From assembly GCF_022271435.1 (NCBI RefSeq), contig NZ_JAFIQY010000001.1:186001-250000 (forward strand): DNA of 64,000 nucleotides, in the 5' to 3' direction. The translations under genes and the position numbers were made by a program. Shown here piece after piece: positions 16,990 through 25,814 of the stretch (position 1 is its first letter; each line of letters starts with the position of its first letter). Source of the stretch: Streptomyces monomycini. GTDB taxonomy: Bacteria > Actinomycetota > Actinomycetes > Streptomycetales > Streptomycetaceae. A model generated the notes under the pieces. It was not told the DNA's origin and made no database searches. It saw only the letters and a program-made list of their open reading frames with translations.

Positions 16990-17916
16990 GTGAAGATCGG
17001 GATCAACGTCCTCAACTACGGGGAGGGCACCACCCCCGAAAGCATCGAGACATGGGTGCGCGGTGCCGAGGAGCTGGGCTACCACCTGGCGATGATCTCC
17101 GATCATGTGACGCTGCCCCCGGAGGTCGCGGGCGCCTTCCCGCCGCCGTTCTACGACCCGTTCACCACGCTGGCCTGGCTCGCGGGCCGGACCAGCACCA
17201 TCGAGCTGGGCACGACGGTCGTGGTCCTCCCGTACCGCCACCCGCTGCAGACGGCGCGCGTGACGGCGAACCTGGACCGGTTCAGCGGCGGGCGGCTGGT
17301 GTTCGGCGTGGGCCTCGGCTGGTCGCGGCAGGAGTACGCGGCGCTCGGCGTCGACTACGCGTCCCGCGGCCGGATCACCGACGAGTACCTCGCCTGCATC
17401 AAGGAGCACTGGACGCAGCCGGTGGTCTCCTTCCAGGGCGAGTACGTCGCCTGTACGGACATCACCACCGGGCCCGGACCGGTCCGCGACCCGCATCCGC
17501 CGGTCTGGGTCGGCGGCCTCAGCGACGCCGCGCTGCGCCGGGCCGGACGGTTCGGGGACGCCTGGCATCCGTACACCCTGGGCGCGGACGCGATCCGTGC
17601 GCGGCTGCCGGTCCTGGAGGCCGCGGCGGAGGCAGCCGGCCGGCCGACGCCCGCGGTGACACCCCGGATCGCGCTGCACCTCACGGAACGGCCGGTGGTG
17701 GCGGAGTCCCGGCTGCCGGGCCACGGCACGGTCGACCAGGTCCGCGCCGACCTGGAGGCGCTGGCGGAGCTGGGCGTGCCGTACGTCGTCCTGGACACGT
17801 ACCTGTCCAGCTATGCCGGACCGGTCCCGCCGGAGGAGAGCCCCCGGCACGACCTCGCCCAGCTGGAGACCGCGGCGGAGCGGATCCTCGATCTTCCGGG
17901 TGAGACGCTGCGCTGA
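16990..17916 (+). CDS. LLM-class F420/FMN-dependent oxidoreductase
   Basis: The product is 308 aa from GTG 16990, with GGGGAG upstream. It has a TIM-barrel luciferase-like signature: KIGINVLNYGEG at the N-terminus, AMISDHVTLPPE, GRTSTIELGTTVVVLPYRHP, FGVGLGWSRQEYAALGVD and PPVWVGGLSDAALRRAGRFG. Actinobacterial proteins of this class (TIGR03619-type) use F420 or flavin to reduce or oxidise small organic substrates. The substrate here is unknown. It is monocistronic, 124 bp upstream of the phosphodiesterase gene. Confidence 0.87.
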   Translation: MKIGINVLNYGEGTTPESIETWVRGAEELGYHLAMISDHVTLPPEVAGAFPPPFYDPFTTLAWLAGRTSTIELGTTVVVLPYRHPLQTARVTANLDRFSGGRLVFGVGLGWSRQEYAALGVDYASRGRITDEYLACIKEHWTQPVVSFQGEYVACTDITTGPGPVRDPHPPVWVGGLSDAALRRAGRFGDAWHPYTLGADAIRARLPVLEAAAEAAGRPTPAVTPRIALHLTERPVVAESRLPGHGTVDQVRADLEALAELGVPYVVLDTYLSSYAGPVPPEESPRHDLAQLETAAERILDLPGETLR

Positions 17917-18040
17917 GGACCGCGGGGAGCAGCAGGCCGGGCAGCGGTCGCACCGGCGCCTTGGCGCGGCGCCGAAGGCCGGCCGCGCCCGTGGCCGGTC
18001 ACCGTCGGCCGGCCCGCCCGCCCTGTATATCCTCTGGCCA

Positions 18041-18862
18041 ATGCGCTCCCAGCAGTTGACCACCCGCGGGTTCCCCGTACGGCACCCCTACCTCGACCAC
18101 CCGGCCCCGCTCGCCTTCGCCCACCGGGGCGGCGCCGCGGACGGGCTGGAGAACACCGCCGCGGCCTTCCGGCGCGCCGTGGCGCTCGGCTACCGCTATC
18201 TGGAGACCGACGTGCACGCCACGTCGGACGGCCGGCTCGTGGCCTTCCACGACGCCACACTGGACCGGGTGACCGACCGGGGCGGGGCGATCGGCCGGCT
18301 CCCCTGGCAGGCCGTCCGCCGGGCCCGGGTGGCGGGACGGGAGCCACTGGCGCTCTTCGAGGAGCTGCTGGAGGAGTTCCCGCAGGCGCGCTGGAACGTC
18401 GACATCAAGGCGGAGGCGGCGCTCCGGCCGCTGCTGGACCTGCTGCGCCGTACGGACGCCTGGGACCGGGTGTGTGTCGGCTCGTTCTCGGAGGCCCGTG
18501 TCGCGCGGGCCCAGCGGCTGGCCGGCCCGCGGCTGGCGACCTCGCTCGGGACGCGCGGCGTGCTGGGACTGCGGATGCGCTCGTACGGCCGGGGCGTGCC
18601 CCTGGACCGGCTGCTGGGGGCGGCGGTCCGGCGCAACGCGGTGTGTGTGCAGGTGCCGGAGCGGCAGTCCGGCATCCGCGTGGTCGATCCGCTGCTGATC
18701 CGGGCCGCGCACGCGTGGCGTTTGCAGGTGCACGTGTGGACGGTGAATGATCCGCGGCGGATGGCAGCCCTGCTGGACCTCGGTGTCGACGGGATCATGA
18801 CCGACGACATCGGCGCGCTGCGGGAGGTGCTCACCGCCCGGGGATCCTGGCCCGCGGAGTGA
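18041..18862 (+). CDS. glpQ: Glycerophosphodiester phosphodiesterase
   Basis: The product is 273 aa, cytosolic, with no signal peptide. GDPD family residues are all present: AHRGGAADGLENT (catalytic His, Arg, Glu), YLETDVHATSDGRLVAFHD (metal ligands and second catalytic His), NVDIKAE, and VWTVNDPRRM near the C-terminus. It hydrolyses glycerophosphodiesters to an alcohol and glycerol-3-phosphate. The ATG at 18041 lacks a Shine-Dalgarno; a TATCCT 7 nt before it suggests a leaderless mRNA. It lies directly upstream of the rbpA region, as I recall for other Streptomyces. Confidence 0.9.
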   Translation: MRSQQLTTRGFPVRHPYLDHPAPLAFAHRGGAADGLENTAAAFRRAVALGYRYLETDVHATSDGRLVAFHDATLDRVTDRGGAIGRLPWQAVRRARVAGREPLALFEELLEEFPQARWNVDIKAEAALRPLLDLLRRTDAWDRVCVGSFSEARVARAQRLAGPRLATSLGTRGVLGLRMRSYGRGVPLDRLLGAAVRRNAVCVQVPERQSGIRVVDPLLIRAAHAWRLQVHVWTVNDPRRMAALLDLGVDGIMTDDIGALREVLTARGSWPAE

Positions 18863-19035
18863 GGCCCGCCCCTCGGAACGGCCGTCCGCGCCGTCCTGAC
18901 GAGCCGTTACCGCAGTGGGGCGGTCGCGCCGAGGGGGACCCGGATTTAGGCGTGGGGGCTGCGGGCCGGTAGTGTACGCCTTTGGCTCACCAGGCGGACC
19001 GTTACTGCGCGCTGAACTGTGGAAAGCGCTGGGTG

Positions 19036-19053
19036 ACATCTGCTGCCAGATGT
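19036..19053. promoter_or_regulatory. Inverted repeat next to rbpA p1
   Basis: ACATCTG-CTGC-CAGATGT is a perfect 7-bp inverted repeat ending at the edge of the -35 of the first rbpA promoter. It could be an operator or an upstream element for p1. Confidence 0.4.
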
Positions 19054-19080
19054 GACAAACCGGGCATTGGTGGGTACAAC
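19052..19080 (+). promoter_or_regulatory. rbpA promoter p1, vegetative type
   Basis: GTGACA (19052-19057), 17 nt, TACAAC (19075-19080). The -35 matches TTGACA at 5 of 6 positions and the spacing is optimal. S. coelicolor rbpA is known to have two promoters, and this would be the housekeeping one. Confidence 0.55.
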
Positions 19081-19165
19081 AAGGGGCGGCACGAAGGAAG
19101 GCAGCGGCGCGCAGCGCCTCCATCAGGCGGTGGTGGGCGACGAGTGGGCACATCTCCCGGTGAAC

Positions 19166-19192
19166 GGGAATCTTCACCGCCGACCGGACGTT
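19166..19192 (+). promoter_or_regulatory. rbpA promoter p2, sigma-R (disulfide stress) type
   Basis: GGGAAT at 19166-19171, exactly 18 nt, then GTT at 19190-19192. This matches the sigma-R consensus GGAAT-N18-GTT. RbpA of S. coelicolor belongs to the sigma-R regulon, so the site and the gene agree. Confidence 0.85.
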
Positions 19193-19253
19193 GACCGGAT
19201 GACGACGACAGCGACACCTGTCCTGTGGGCGACAAGCCCGGGAGGCACGATTC

Positions 19254-19637
19254 ATGAGTGAGCGAGCTCTTCGCGGCACGCGACTTGTGGTGACCAGCTA
19301 CGAGACCGACCGCGGCATCGACCTGGCCCCGCGCCAGGCGGTGGAGTACGCATGCGAGAACGGACATCGCTTTGAGATGCCGTTCTCGGTAGAGGCCGAG
19401 ATTCCATCCGAGTGGGAGTGCAAGGTTTGTGGTGCACAAGCCCTCCTGGTGGATGGCGATGGCCCTGAGGAAAAGAAGGGCAAGCCCGCGCGTACGCACT
19501 GGGACATGCTCATGGAGCGGCGCACCCGCGAGGAGCTGGAGGAAGTGCTGGCCGAACGGCTGGCCGTCCTGCGCTCCGGCACCATGAACATTGCCGTGCA
19601 TCCGCGCGACAACAACAACAATCGCAAGTCCGCCTGA
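19254..19637 (+). CDS. rbpA: RNA polymerase-binding protein RbpA
   Basis: The product is 127 aa from ATG 19254, with GGGAGG 8 nt upstream. RbpA features are the core domain with CENGHRFEMPFS and the ECKVCG cysteine pair (about 35-62), the basic linker EEKKGKPARTHWDMLMERR, and the C-terminal sigma-interacting helices REELEEVLAERLAVLRSG. RbpA binds RNA polymerase holoenzyme with HrdB-type sigma factors, stabilises open complexes, and contributes to rifampicin tolerance. Its own sigma-R promoter ties it to thiol-oxidative stress. A strong hairpin terminator follows, so it is monocistronic. Confidence 0.97.
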   Translation: MSERALRGTRLVVTSYETDRGIDLAPRQAVEYACENGHRFEMPFSVEAEIPSEWECKVCGAQALLVDGDGPEEKKGKPARTHWDMLMERRTREELEEVLAERLAVLRSGTMNIAVHPRDNNNNRKSA

Positions 19638-19652
19638 CGAACGGACGCGCGA

Positions 19653-19693
19653 ACGGGCCGGGGCCACTGCACCACGCAGTGGCCCCGGCCCGT
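19653..19693 (+). terminator. Strong intrinsic terminator after rbpA
   Basis: A perfect 18-bp stem (from ACGGGCCGGGGCC) with loop ACCAC ends at 19693 and is followed by TTTC. It begins 16 bp after the rbpA stop codon. Confidence 0.9.
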
Positions 19694-20172
19694 TTCTGCG
19701 CCCACGTACGGCCCGTTCCGCGTACACACCCGCCCCGGTACACGCCCGACCCCGCTCGACCCCGTACGCACCCGGCCGCCGACGCGCCCCGCACCCCACC
19801 GTCGGCAGCCCCGCCCGCCCCTCCCCGGGTGTGCGTCAGGTCACCCTCCACCTGCGGAATCATCCGGGCAGCCGGGACGCTGTAACGGGTGCGGGTGCCG
19901 GTGGGACAGTGTCCCCGGGCCTCACCATTCGCCCGTGGGGACGATCGTTCGGCTGAAGCCCCACGGAGCCTTTCGCCGAGAGGCGACCGCCACCGGTATC
20001 CGCACCCTCAGACCGCCCCGGCCGGTTCCCCCCGATCGGCCGGGGCTTCCGCATGTCCCGACGCCCTGCGGGTTCCGTCCACTCCTCCCCGCCACCACAC
20101 CGCGTGACGGATCGCACACACGGAGTACGTCCGGGCGCTCAATCCGCCCTGTGCCGCTCTCAGTTACCGCGC
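19694..20172. other. Gene-free stretch between rbpA terminator and fxsA
   Basis: About 480 bp in which the open frames lack codon bias. The only structure seen is a GC-rich inverted repeat at 20015-20046, with 10-bp arms around GCCCCGGCCG. It may be a terminator for fxsA transcripts arriving from the right, although it lacks a T run. Confidence 0.4.
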
Positions 20173-20766
20173 TCAGCGCGTCAGCGGCGGGTCCTCACGC
20201 CGCGGGGCGGGCCCCTCGTCCTCGCGCACGACCTCGCCCTGGACGACCTTGCCGTCCGGCTGGTGCATACGGGCCTGCTGGAAGGCGTCGCCGAGCGAGC
20301 CCGGCGTACGGCGCGCCTGGCGGGTCAGGAGGCGCTCAGCGCGGCGGTGGAGCAGTTTGCGGGTGGGCGGGAAGAGGCAGAGCAGCCCGGCGACGTCGGT
20401 GACCAGGCCGGGGAACATCAGCAGCAGTCCGCCGAGCATGGGCAGCGTGTTCCCGCTGTCCGAGGAGGTCCGCTCCCCCGGCTTCGCGGTCGCGCCCGAG
20501 GAGGCCGCGGGGCCCCCGCCCGCCTGCACGGTCTCCGTGAGGTTCTTCCAGGCCCGCCGGCCCGCCCGCTTGATCACGTATCCGCCGGCGACCACACCGG
20601 CCAGCAGGAGCAGAAGCACCGTCAGGCCGCCCGCGGCGTCGGCGACCAGGGTCAGCAGCCAGATCTCCAGCACCAGCCAGGCGGCGATGCCCAAGGGGAC
20701 GAACCGGCGGGCGCGCGAGCGCTGGGGCGGACGGGACCGGGGCGGCGGCGTGGCTGCGAACGTCAT
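20173..20766 (-). CDS. fxsA: FxsA-family membrane protein
   Basis: The product is 197 aa. After an Arg/Pro-rich head, two close helices (FVPLGIAAWLVLEIWLLTLV, then GLTVLLLLLAGVVAGGYVI) and a later helix pair (LPMLGGLLLMFPGLVTDVAG, LLCLFP) give the FxsA pattern, including the LMFPGLVTDVAG motif. The C-terminus is charged. FxsA in E. coli relieves phage T7 exclusion by interacting with PifA; its native actinobacterial role is unknown. It lies downstream of the rbpA region, an order also found in other Streptomyces. Confidence 0.88.
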   Translation of the reverse strand: MTFAATPPPRSRPPQRSRARRFVPLGIAAWLVLEIWLLTLVADAAGGLTVLLLLLAGVVAGGYVIKRAGRRAWKNLTETVQAGGGPAASSGATAKPGERTSSDSGNTLPMLGGLLLMFPGLVTDVAGLLCLFPPTRKLLHRRAERLLTRQARRTPGSLGDAFQQARMHQPDGKVVQGEVVREDEGPAPRREDPPLTR

Positions 20767-20824
20767 GGTTCAAGTGTGCCTGGCCCCGGCCGCGGCGCCC
20801 GCCCGCGGGTGGCCTCCCGGCACG

Positions 20825-21193
20825 TCACGCGTCCTCGAAGACGATCAGACAGAACTCGTTGCCCTCCGGGTCCGCGAGGACCGTGGTCGGACAGCCCGCG
20901 TCGTCGAAGGGGCCGCGCAGCACCCGCGCGCCCAGGGCCACCACCCTGCTCAGCGCGGGCTCCATGGCGGGCACCCGCAGGTCCAGGTGCATCCGGTTCT
21001 TGCCCTGCTTGGGCTCGGGCACCTGCTGGAGCAGCAGCTCGGGGCCGCCGCCCTCCGGGTCCGTCAGGGCGGTGTACGGCGGTGTGGTGCGCGTGATCCG
21101 GTAGCCGAGGACCTGGCTCCAGAAGTCCGCCAGCGCCTTTCGGTCGGCACAGTCCAGCACCATGACCAGTTCCTTCGACGTCACCGCTGTCAT
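20825..21193 (-). CDS. VOC/glyoxalase-like domain protein
   Basis: The product is 122 aa from ATG 21193, with GGAGA upstream. The beta-alpha-beta-beta-beta VOC module is visible: LVMVLDCADRKALADFWSQV, then PELLLQQVPEPKQGKNRMHL and GCPTTVLADPEGNEFCLIVF, the last strand ending in the usual PEGNEFC. Candidate metal ligands are the His in NRMHLDL and the Glu in EFCL. Such stand-alone domains include glyoxalases, dioxygenases and antibiotic-binding proteins; no specific activity can be assigned. Confidence 0.85.
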   Translation of the reverse strand: MTAVTSKELVMVLDCADRKALADFWSQVLGYRITRTTPPYTALTDPEGGGPELLLQQVPEPKQGKNRMHLDLRVPAMEPALSRVVALGARVLRGPFDDAGCPTTVLADPEGNEFCLIVFEDA

Positions 21194-21332
21194 CGCCGTC
21201 TCCTCTCGCCCGTACCCCCGCGCGCGGCCGTTCCGGTGCGGTCCTGATCGCCGCGGAAACGCATGTGGCCGCCCCCGTCGGGCACCCGTACCGGAACCCC
21301 TACCCGCCCTTCTCACCAGGAGGCCGAACACG

Positions 21333-21581
21333 ATGGACAAGCGCAGCGAGACACCGGAGCAGGGCGGCGGCGCCGTTCCCCGGGATCTGCCGGACCAGCA
21401 GGCGGACCCGCACGGCAGCACGCCGGACCCCTGGGAGGGCCGGAGCCCGGACGACGGGGACGACCGCTCGGAGCACACCGACGTGCCCGACACCGACGTC
21501 TCCGGCACGGGCCGCCGCGGCGCGGCACACGACCGCGACACGCAGACCGACGAGCCGACCCCGGACGAGCCCGCCGACTGA
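21333..21581 (+). CDS. Small acidic, probably disordered protein
   Basis: The product is 82 aa from ATG 21333, with AGGAGG 10 nt upstream. The composition is Asp/Glu/Pro/Gly/Thr-rich with almost no hydrophobic residues (for example SPDDGDDRSEHTDVPDTDVS), so it is expected to be unstructured. The strong ribosome site and coding bias argue that it is real. I do not recognise a family; similar short acidic proteins are annotated in Streptomyces without function. Confidence 0.6.
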   Translation: MDKRSETPEQGGGAVPRDLPDQQADPHGSTPDPWEGRSPDDGDDRSEHTDVPDTDVSGTGRRGAAHDRDTQTDEPTPDEPAD

Positions 21582-21680
21582 TGCGGCGGGCCCGTGCGCC
21601 CAGGGGCGCGCTCCCTGCCGGGCGGCCGGGGCCCCGCGGTCATCGGACCCGCGGGGCTCCCGGCGCGCCCGGAGCCCGTG

Positions 21681-22646
21681 TCACAGCTCCCGCAGCGCGG
21701 GCAGCAGCTTCTTCTCCGCCCAGTCGAAGAACTCGCGCTGATGGTCGCCGCCGACCTGGACCACGGCGACCTCCGTGAAACCGGCCTCCGCGTACGGACG
21801 CACCGCCTCGACGAAGTCGTCCACGTTGTCGCCGCAGGGAATCGTCTCGGCCACGTCCTCCGGCCGGACGAACTGGGTCGCCCCGGCGAAACCGGCCGGG
21901 TCCGGCAGCTCGGAGTTGACCTTCCAGCCGCCGGCGAACCAGCGGAACTGGTCGTGGGCGCGGCGTACCGCGGCGTCCCGGTCGGGGTCGTAGCAGATGG
22001 GCAGCTGGCCCACCCGCGGCTTGCCCTGGCCGCCGTGCTGCTCGAAGGAGCTGATCAGCTCGCCCTTCGGCTCGGTCGCGATGACCAGGTCGCCGAGGCG
22101 GCCGGCGATCTCGCAGGACCGCTCCCCCGACACGGCGACGCCGATCGGCGGGGCCTGGTCGGGCAGGTCCCAGAGCTTGGCGGAGTCCACGTCGAAGTGG
22201 TTGCCGTGGTAGCTGACGGTGCCGCCCTCGAAGAGCGCCCGGATGATCTCCAGGGCCTCGGTGAACATCTCGTGCCGGGTGGTCTTGCCCGGCCAGCCGT
22301 GTCCGACGACGTGTTCGTTGAGGTTCTCGCCCGCGCCCAGGCCCAGGCGGAAGCGGCCGCCGGAGAGCAGCTGCATGGTCGCGGCCTTCTGCGCGACGAC
22401 CGCCGGGTGGTAGCGCACGGTCGGGCAGGTCACGTACGTCATCAGCGGGATGCGGGAGGTGGCCTGCGCCGCGGCGCCCAGCACGCTCCAGGCGTACGGG
22501 GCGTGGCCCTGGGACTCCAGCCAGGGGGCGTAGTGGTCGGAGGTCACCGAGAAGTCGAACCCGGTCTCCTCGGCCCGGACGACGTGGTCGACGAGATCAC
22601 GCGGGCCGGCTTGCTCAGTCATCATCGTGTAGCCGATTTGCACCAT
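21681..22646 (-). CDS. LLM-class F420-dependent oxidoreductase (G6PDH-like subfamily)
   Basis: The product is 321 aa. It has IGYTMMTEQAGPRDLVDHVV at the start, FDFSVTSDHYAPWLESQGHA, YVTCPTVRYHPAVVAQKAAT, FRLGLGAGENLNEHVVG and PIGVAVSGERSCEIAGRLGD. This is the TIGR03557-type F420 luciferase-like group related to F420-dependent glucose-6-phosphate dehydrogenases. It transfers hydride between F420 and an organic substrate that is not known. The ATG at 22646 has only a weak ribosome site (GGGAAAC); a GTG one codon later is possible. It lies downstream of the ppm1-lnt operon with a gap. Confidence 0.88.
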   Translation of the reverse strand: MVQIGYTMMTEQAGPRDLVDHVVRAEETGFDFSVTSDHYAPWLESQGHAPYAWSVLGAAAQATSRIPLMTYVTCPTVRYHPAVVAQKAATMQLLSGGRFRLGLGAGENLNEHVVGHGWPGKTTRHEMFTEALEIIRALFEGGTVSYHGNHFDVDSAKLWDLPDQAPPIGVAVSGERSCEIAGRLGDLVIATEPKGELISSFEQHGGQGKPRVGQLPICYDPDRDAAVRRAHDQFRWFAGGWKVNSELPDPAGFAGATQFVRPEDVAETIPCGDNVDDFVEAVRPYAEAGFTEVAVVQVGGDHQREFFDWAEKKLLPALREL

Positions 22647-22826
22647 ATGGCGCGAGTTTCCCGATCATGCGACCGCAAAACTCGGTCCTTGCGATGATGC
22701 CCGGCCGGGCCCGGAAGACTCCGCCCGACCGGCCTAGCGTGTGCGCACGCGAACGACAGCCACCCCGCCGCCCCTTGTCCGGCTACGGCGGCGAGGGCCG
22801 GGCCCGTCCGGGGCCCGGCGCTCCCC

Positions 22827-23585
22827 TCAGCGCCCGCGGAGCTTGTTGACCCGGGAGCCGACTCCCCAGCCGGTGACCCGCCACAGGGCCTCCACGACGA
22901 TGTCCTTGCTCATCTTGCTGTCGCCGCGCTCGCGTTCGACGAAGGTGATGGGGACCTCGACGACGTGGAAGCCGCCCTCGACGGCACGGCGCGCCAGGTC
23001 GACCTGGAAGCAGTAGCCCTGCGAGGAGACCTCGTCCAGGCCGAGCCCTTCCAGGGTCTCCTTGCGGAAGGCCCGGTAGCCGCCGGTGACGTCGCGCAGC
23101 GGCACCTCCAGCATGGCCCGGCAGTACGTGCTGCCGCCGCGGGAGAGGTACTCGCGGTGCTTGGGCCAGTTGACCACCCGGCCGCCGGGCACCCAGCGGG
23201 AGCCGAGCACGAGGTCGGCGCCCTTGAGGGCGGTGAGCAGCCGCGGCAGCTCCTCGGGGCGGTGGGAGCCGTCCGCGTCCATCTCCACCAGGACGCCGAA
23301 GCCGTGCTCGATGCCCCAGCGGAAGCCCGCCAGGTAGGCGGCGCCGAGCCCTTCCTTGCCCTTGCGGTGCAGCACCTGGACGTGATCGTCCGCCGCCGCC
23401 AGCTCGTCGGCGACCTTGCCCGTACCGTCCGGGCTGTTGTCGTCCGCGACGAGGATGTGCGCCTCGGGCACGGAGGTCCGTACCCGCGAGACGATCGGTT
23501 TGATGTTCTCCGCCTCGTTGTAGGTCGGAATGATCACCAAGGTGGTCCCGAGCGGACCGTACTTCCGCTGACCGCCGTCTGTCAC
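22827..23585 (-). CDS. ppm1: Polyprenol-phosphate mannosyltransferase
   Basis: The product is 252 aa, GT2 fold. LVIIPTYNEAENIKPIVSRV, LVADDNSPDGTGKVADELAA, VEMDADGSHRPEEL (metal-binding DAD), VLGSRWVPGG and FVERERGDSKMS are standard dolichol-phosphate mannose synthase motifs. It makes polyprenol-phosphate-mannose from GDP-mannose, the donor for protein O-mannosylation and lipoglycans. In S. coelicolor this gene is needed for phage phiC31 infection. The GTG start overlaps the lnt stop (GTGA), so it is co-translated with lnt. In mycobacteria the two activities are fused; here they are separate. Confidence 0.94.
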   Translation of the reverse strand: MTDGGQRKYGPLGTTLVIIPTYNEAENIKPIVSRVRTSVPEAHILVADDNSPDGTGKVADELAAADDHVQVLHRKGKEGLGAAYLAGFRWGIEHGFGVLVEMDADGSHRPEELPRLLTALKGADLVLGSRWVPGGRVVNWPKHREYLSRGGSTYCRAMLEVPLRDVTGGYRAFRKETLEGLGLDEVSSQGYCFQVDLARRAVEGGFHVVEVPITFVERERGDSKMSKDIVVEALWRVTGWGVGSRVNKLRGR

Positions 23586-25237
23586 TGCTGCCCCTTCTCG
23601 TCCTTCGTACGCCCGCGCCGGCCGATCACTGCCGCGGCCACGCAGGACAGAAGTCCCACGATAGCGAGCACCCACTCGGGAAGGGCACCGACGCGGTCGG
23701 CCACGGTTTTTTCGTCACGCAGCGGCAGGCTCGCCTGCAGCACCCCCCGGGTGAACTCCGGGATCTTGTGGGTGACCGTACCGTCCGGGGCGACCACCGC
23801 GCTGATGCCGCTGGTGGCCGCCGTGACCACGGCACGGCCGTGTTCCACGGCGCGCAGCTTGGACATGGCGAGCTGCTGCTCGGGCTGTCCGGTGCGCCCG
23901 TAGGTGGCGTTGTTCGTCTGGACGACGAGGGCGCGGGCGCCCGCGTTCACGGTGTCGTGGACGATCTCGTCGTAGGCGACCTCGAAGCAGATGACGTCGC
24001 CGAGGCGGGCGGACCCGACGTCGAGGACGCCGGTGTGGTCGCCGGGGTAGAAGTCGCGCGGCACCCGCTGGAACCGTGTGATGATCTTGCTGAGCTGCTC
24101 ACGGAACGGCACGTACTCGCCGAACGGCACCGGGTGCTGTTTGGTGTACGAGGCGCCGGGGCCCTTCTTCGGGTCCCAGACGATGCCCTGGTTGAAGACG
24201 TAGCCCGGCTTGTCCGGGTGGTCGACCAGGGCGCCGACCAGGACGGGCACGCCGATCGCCTTGACCGCCTCGTCGATCCGGTCGTACGCCTGCGGGTAGC
24301 GGAACGGGTCCAGGTCCGAGGCGTTCTCCGGCCAGATCACCAGGTCCGGCTTCTTGGCCTTGCCCGCCTTCACGTCGGCGGCCAGCTGCTCCGTGGCGGT
24401 GGCGTGGTTGTCCAGAATCTGCATCGGCCGGCCGAGGAAGTCCATGCCGGGCCGCTGCACGTTGCCCTGCACGACAGCGATGTCTACGCGGTCGTCCGCG
24501 TCGGTGTGCACCGGGACCAGGAGTCCCGAGACCGTGACCGCGGCGGCCAGGCCGACGGCCTCCACGGCGGGCAGAGCCGCCCGCACCGACCTGCCGGGCC
24601 CGCGGCGCAGCCGCCACAGGACGGCGGCCGCCGCGGCCAGCAGAGCGCCGCTCAGCGCGACGGCGAACGTCACCAGCGGCGCGCCGCCCAGGGCCGCGAG
24701 CGGGGTGAAGGGCGAGCCGGTGTTGGCGAAGGCGAGCCGTCCCCAGGGGAAGCCGCCGAAGGGCACCCGGTCGCGGACCCACTCCTCGGTGACCCACAGA
24801 CAGGCGGCCCATACGGGCGCGTACTTCACGCGGGAGGTGACGGCGAGGCCCGCACCGAGCAGAAGCGTGTAGAGCGCCTGCACGAGGGCCAGCCCGAACA
24901 CCGCGTCCCAGCCGACGACGTGCAGCCACTTCAGCAGCATGAAGAAGAACGGCAGCCCGAACGCGAAGCCGGTCCAGGCACCCTGACGGGCCGTCCTGCC
25001 ACGGGTGAGCAGCCCGAGGGCCGCGACACCGACGAGGGACAGCGGCCACAGGTCGTACGGCGGGAAGGCCAGCGCCAGAGCGAGACCGCTGAGCACGGCG
25101 AGCGCCGTACGCGGCACCTCGCGGCGGACCAGCGCCGCGAACCGGCGGCCGCGCCCTGGCACGGCTGGTGCGGCGGTGTCGGAGCCCGATGGCACGGTCC
25201 CGGCCTTCCTTGCAGGTCGTGCGGTGGTGTCGGGCAC
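23582..25237 (-). CDS. lnt: Apolipoprotein N-acyltransferase
   Basis: The product is 551 aa. Six or so membrane helices (ALAVLSGLALALAFPPYDLW onward) are followed by a periplasmic nitrilase domain. The Glu-Lys-Cys triad can be placed: WPENASDLDP (Glu), SYTKQHPVPFGEYVP (Lys), and GDVICFEVAYDEI (Cys). It adds the third acyl chain to lipoproteins at the outer face of the membrane. Translation can begin at GTG 25237 or at GTG 25195, because a 42-bp tandem duplication copies the ribosome site (AAGGAAGG) and the start in frame. The second start gives 537 aa. Confidence 0.94.
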   Translation of the reverse strand: MPDTTARPARKAGTVPSGSDTAAPAVPGRGRRFAALVRREVPRTALAVLSGLALALAFPPYDLWPLSLVGVAALGLLTRGRTARQGAWTGFAFGLPFFFMLLKWLHVVGWDAVFGLALVQALYTLLLGAGLAVTSRVKYAPVWAACLWVTEEWVRDRVPFGGFPWGRLAFANTGSPFTPLAALGGAPLVTFAVALSGALLAAAAAVLWRLRRGPGRSVRAALPAVEAVGLAAAVTVSGLLVPVHTDADDRVDIAVVQGNVQRPGMDFLGRPMQILDNHATATEQLAADVKAGKAKKPDLVIWPENASDLDPFRYPQAYDRIDEAVKAIGVPVLVGALVDHPDKPGYVFNQGIVWDPKKGPGASYTKQHPVPFGEYVPFREQLSKIITRFQRVPRDFYPGDHTGVLDVGSARLGDVICFEVAYDEIVHDTVNAGARALVVQTNNATYGRTGQPEQQLAMSKLRAVEHGRAVVTAATSGISAVVAPDGTVTHKIPEFTRGVLQASLPLRDEKTVADRVGALPEWVLAIVGLLSCVAAAVIGRRGRTKDEKGQQ

Positions 25238-25272
25238 GGTCGCGGCCTTCCTTGCAGGTCATGCGGTGGTGT
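25191..25272 (-). repeat. 42-bp-period tandem duplication of the lnt start region
   Basis: The segments 25191-25230 and 25233-25272 match at 37-38 of 40 positions. Each copy carries AAGGAAGGCCG, then GACC, then GTG on the minus strand. The 42-bp period keeps the frame, so both GTGs are usable starts of lnt. Confidence 0.85.
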
Positions 25273-25814
25273 GCAGACCGTACAACGGGGTTGCGCGATT
25301 GCGGACCGGGGGTGCCGACGGGTATAAGCTGCGCCGCCCGCGCGCGGCGGGGGGAGAGAGCGGGCACCGCCCAGCGGTGCGGATCGGGGCCCGGCGCCCT
25401 TCGGGCCGACCTGGGACCCGCTGGCTGCGGGTCGACCGAAAGCCGTTGTCTACTGAGCAACCGGGCCCCACCCGGGTCGCACCTTCCCCCTGGCTCGTGA
25501 CGAGCAGGGAGGGACCCCCATCCGGACGAAACCTTTCCGTCGTCCCCGTTCCGCAGGTGCTGGACCTGGCTCCCAGTGACGGTGTGCCGGTGCGGCACAC
25601 GTCCCATGGCCCAGCTGCGTTCGACGACTGCGCGGCGGTCTCCCGGTCTGACGTCCTGGTGGTGGACCCGGCCGAACCTACCGGCCGCCGACCGTCTGCT
25701 GTCAACAGTTGCCCGGACCGCGTGGTTTTCGCGTCGCCCCAGGCCGGCGCCCGCTCTCCCAGGTGGGGCAGGCGCCCACGGGCGCGTCCCGCGGTGGTAC
25801 GCGCCCGCGTGAAG
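25273..25814. other. Gene-free stretch upstream of lnt
   Basis: About 540 bp. The longest frame (minus, 25259-25705) has no third-position GC bias and no motif, so I do not call a gene. Small inverted repeats are present: GACCCGC-TGGCT-GCGGGTC near 25412-25430 and GCTCGT-G-ACGAGC near 25494-25506. These could belong to a long leader of lnt. No clear promoter is seen. Confidence 0.45.

Noticed and set aside
25259..25705. 148-aa minus frame upstream of lnt
   Set aside because: There is no third-position GC bias and no recognisable motif, and it overlaps the tandem duplication.
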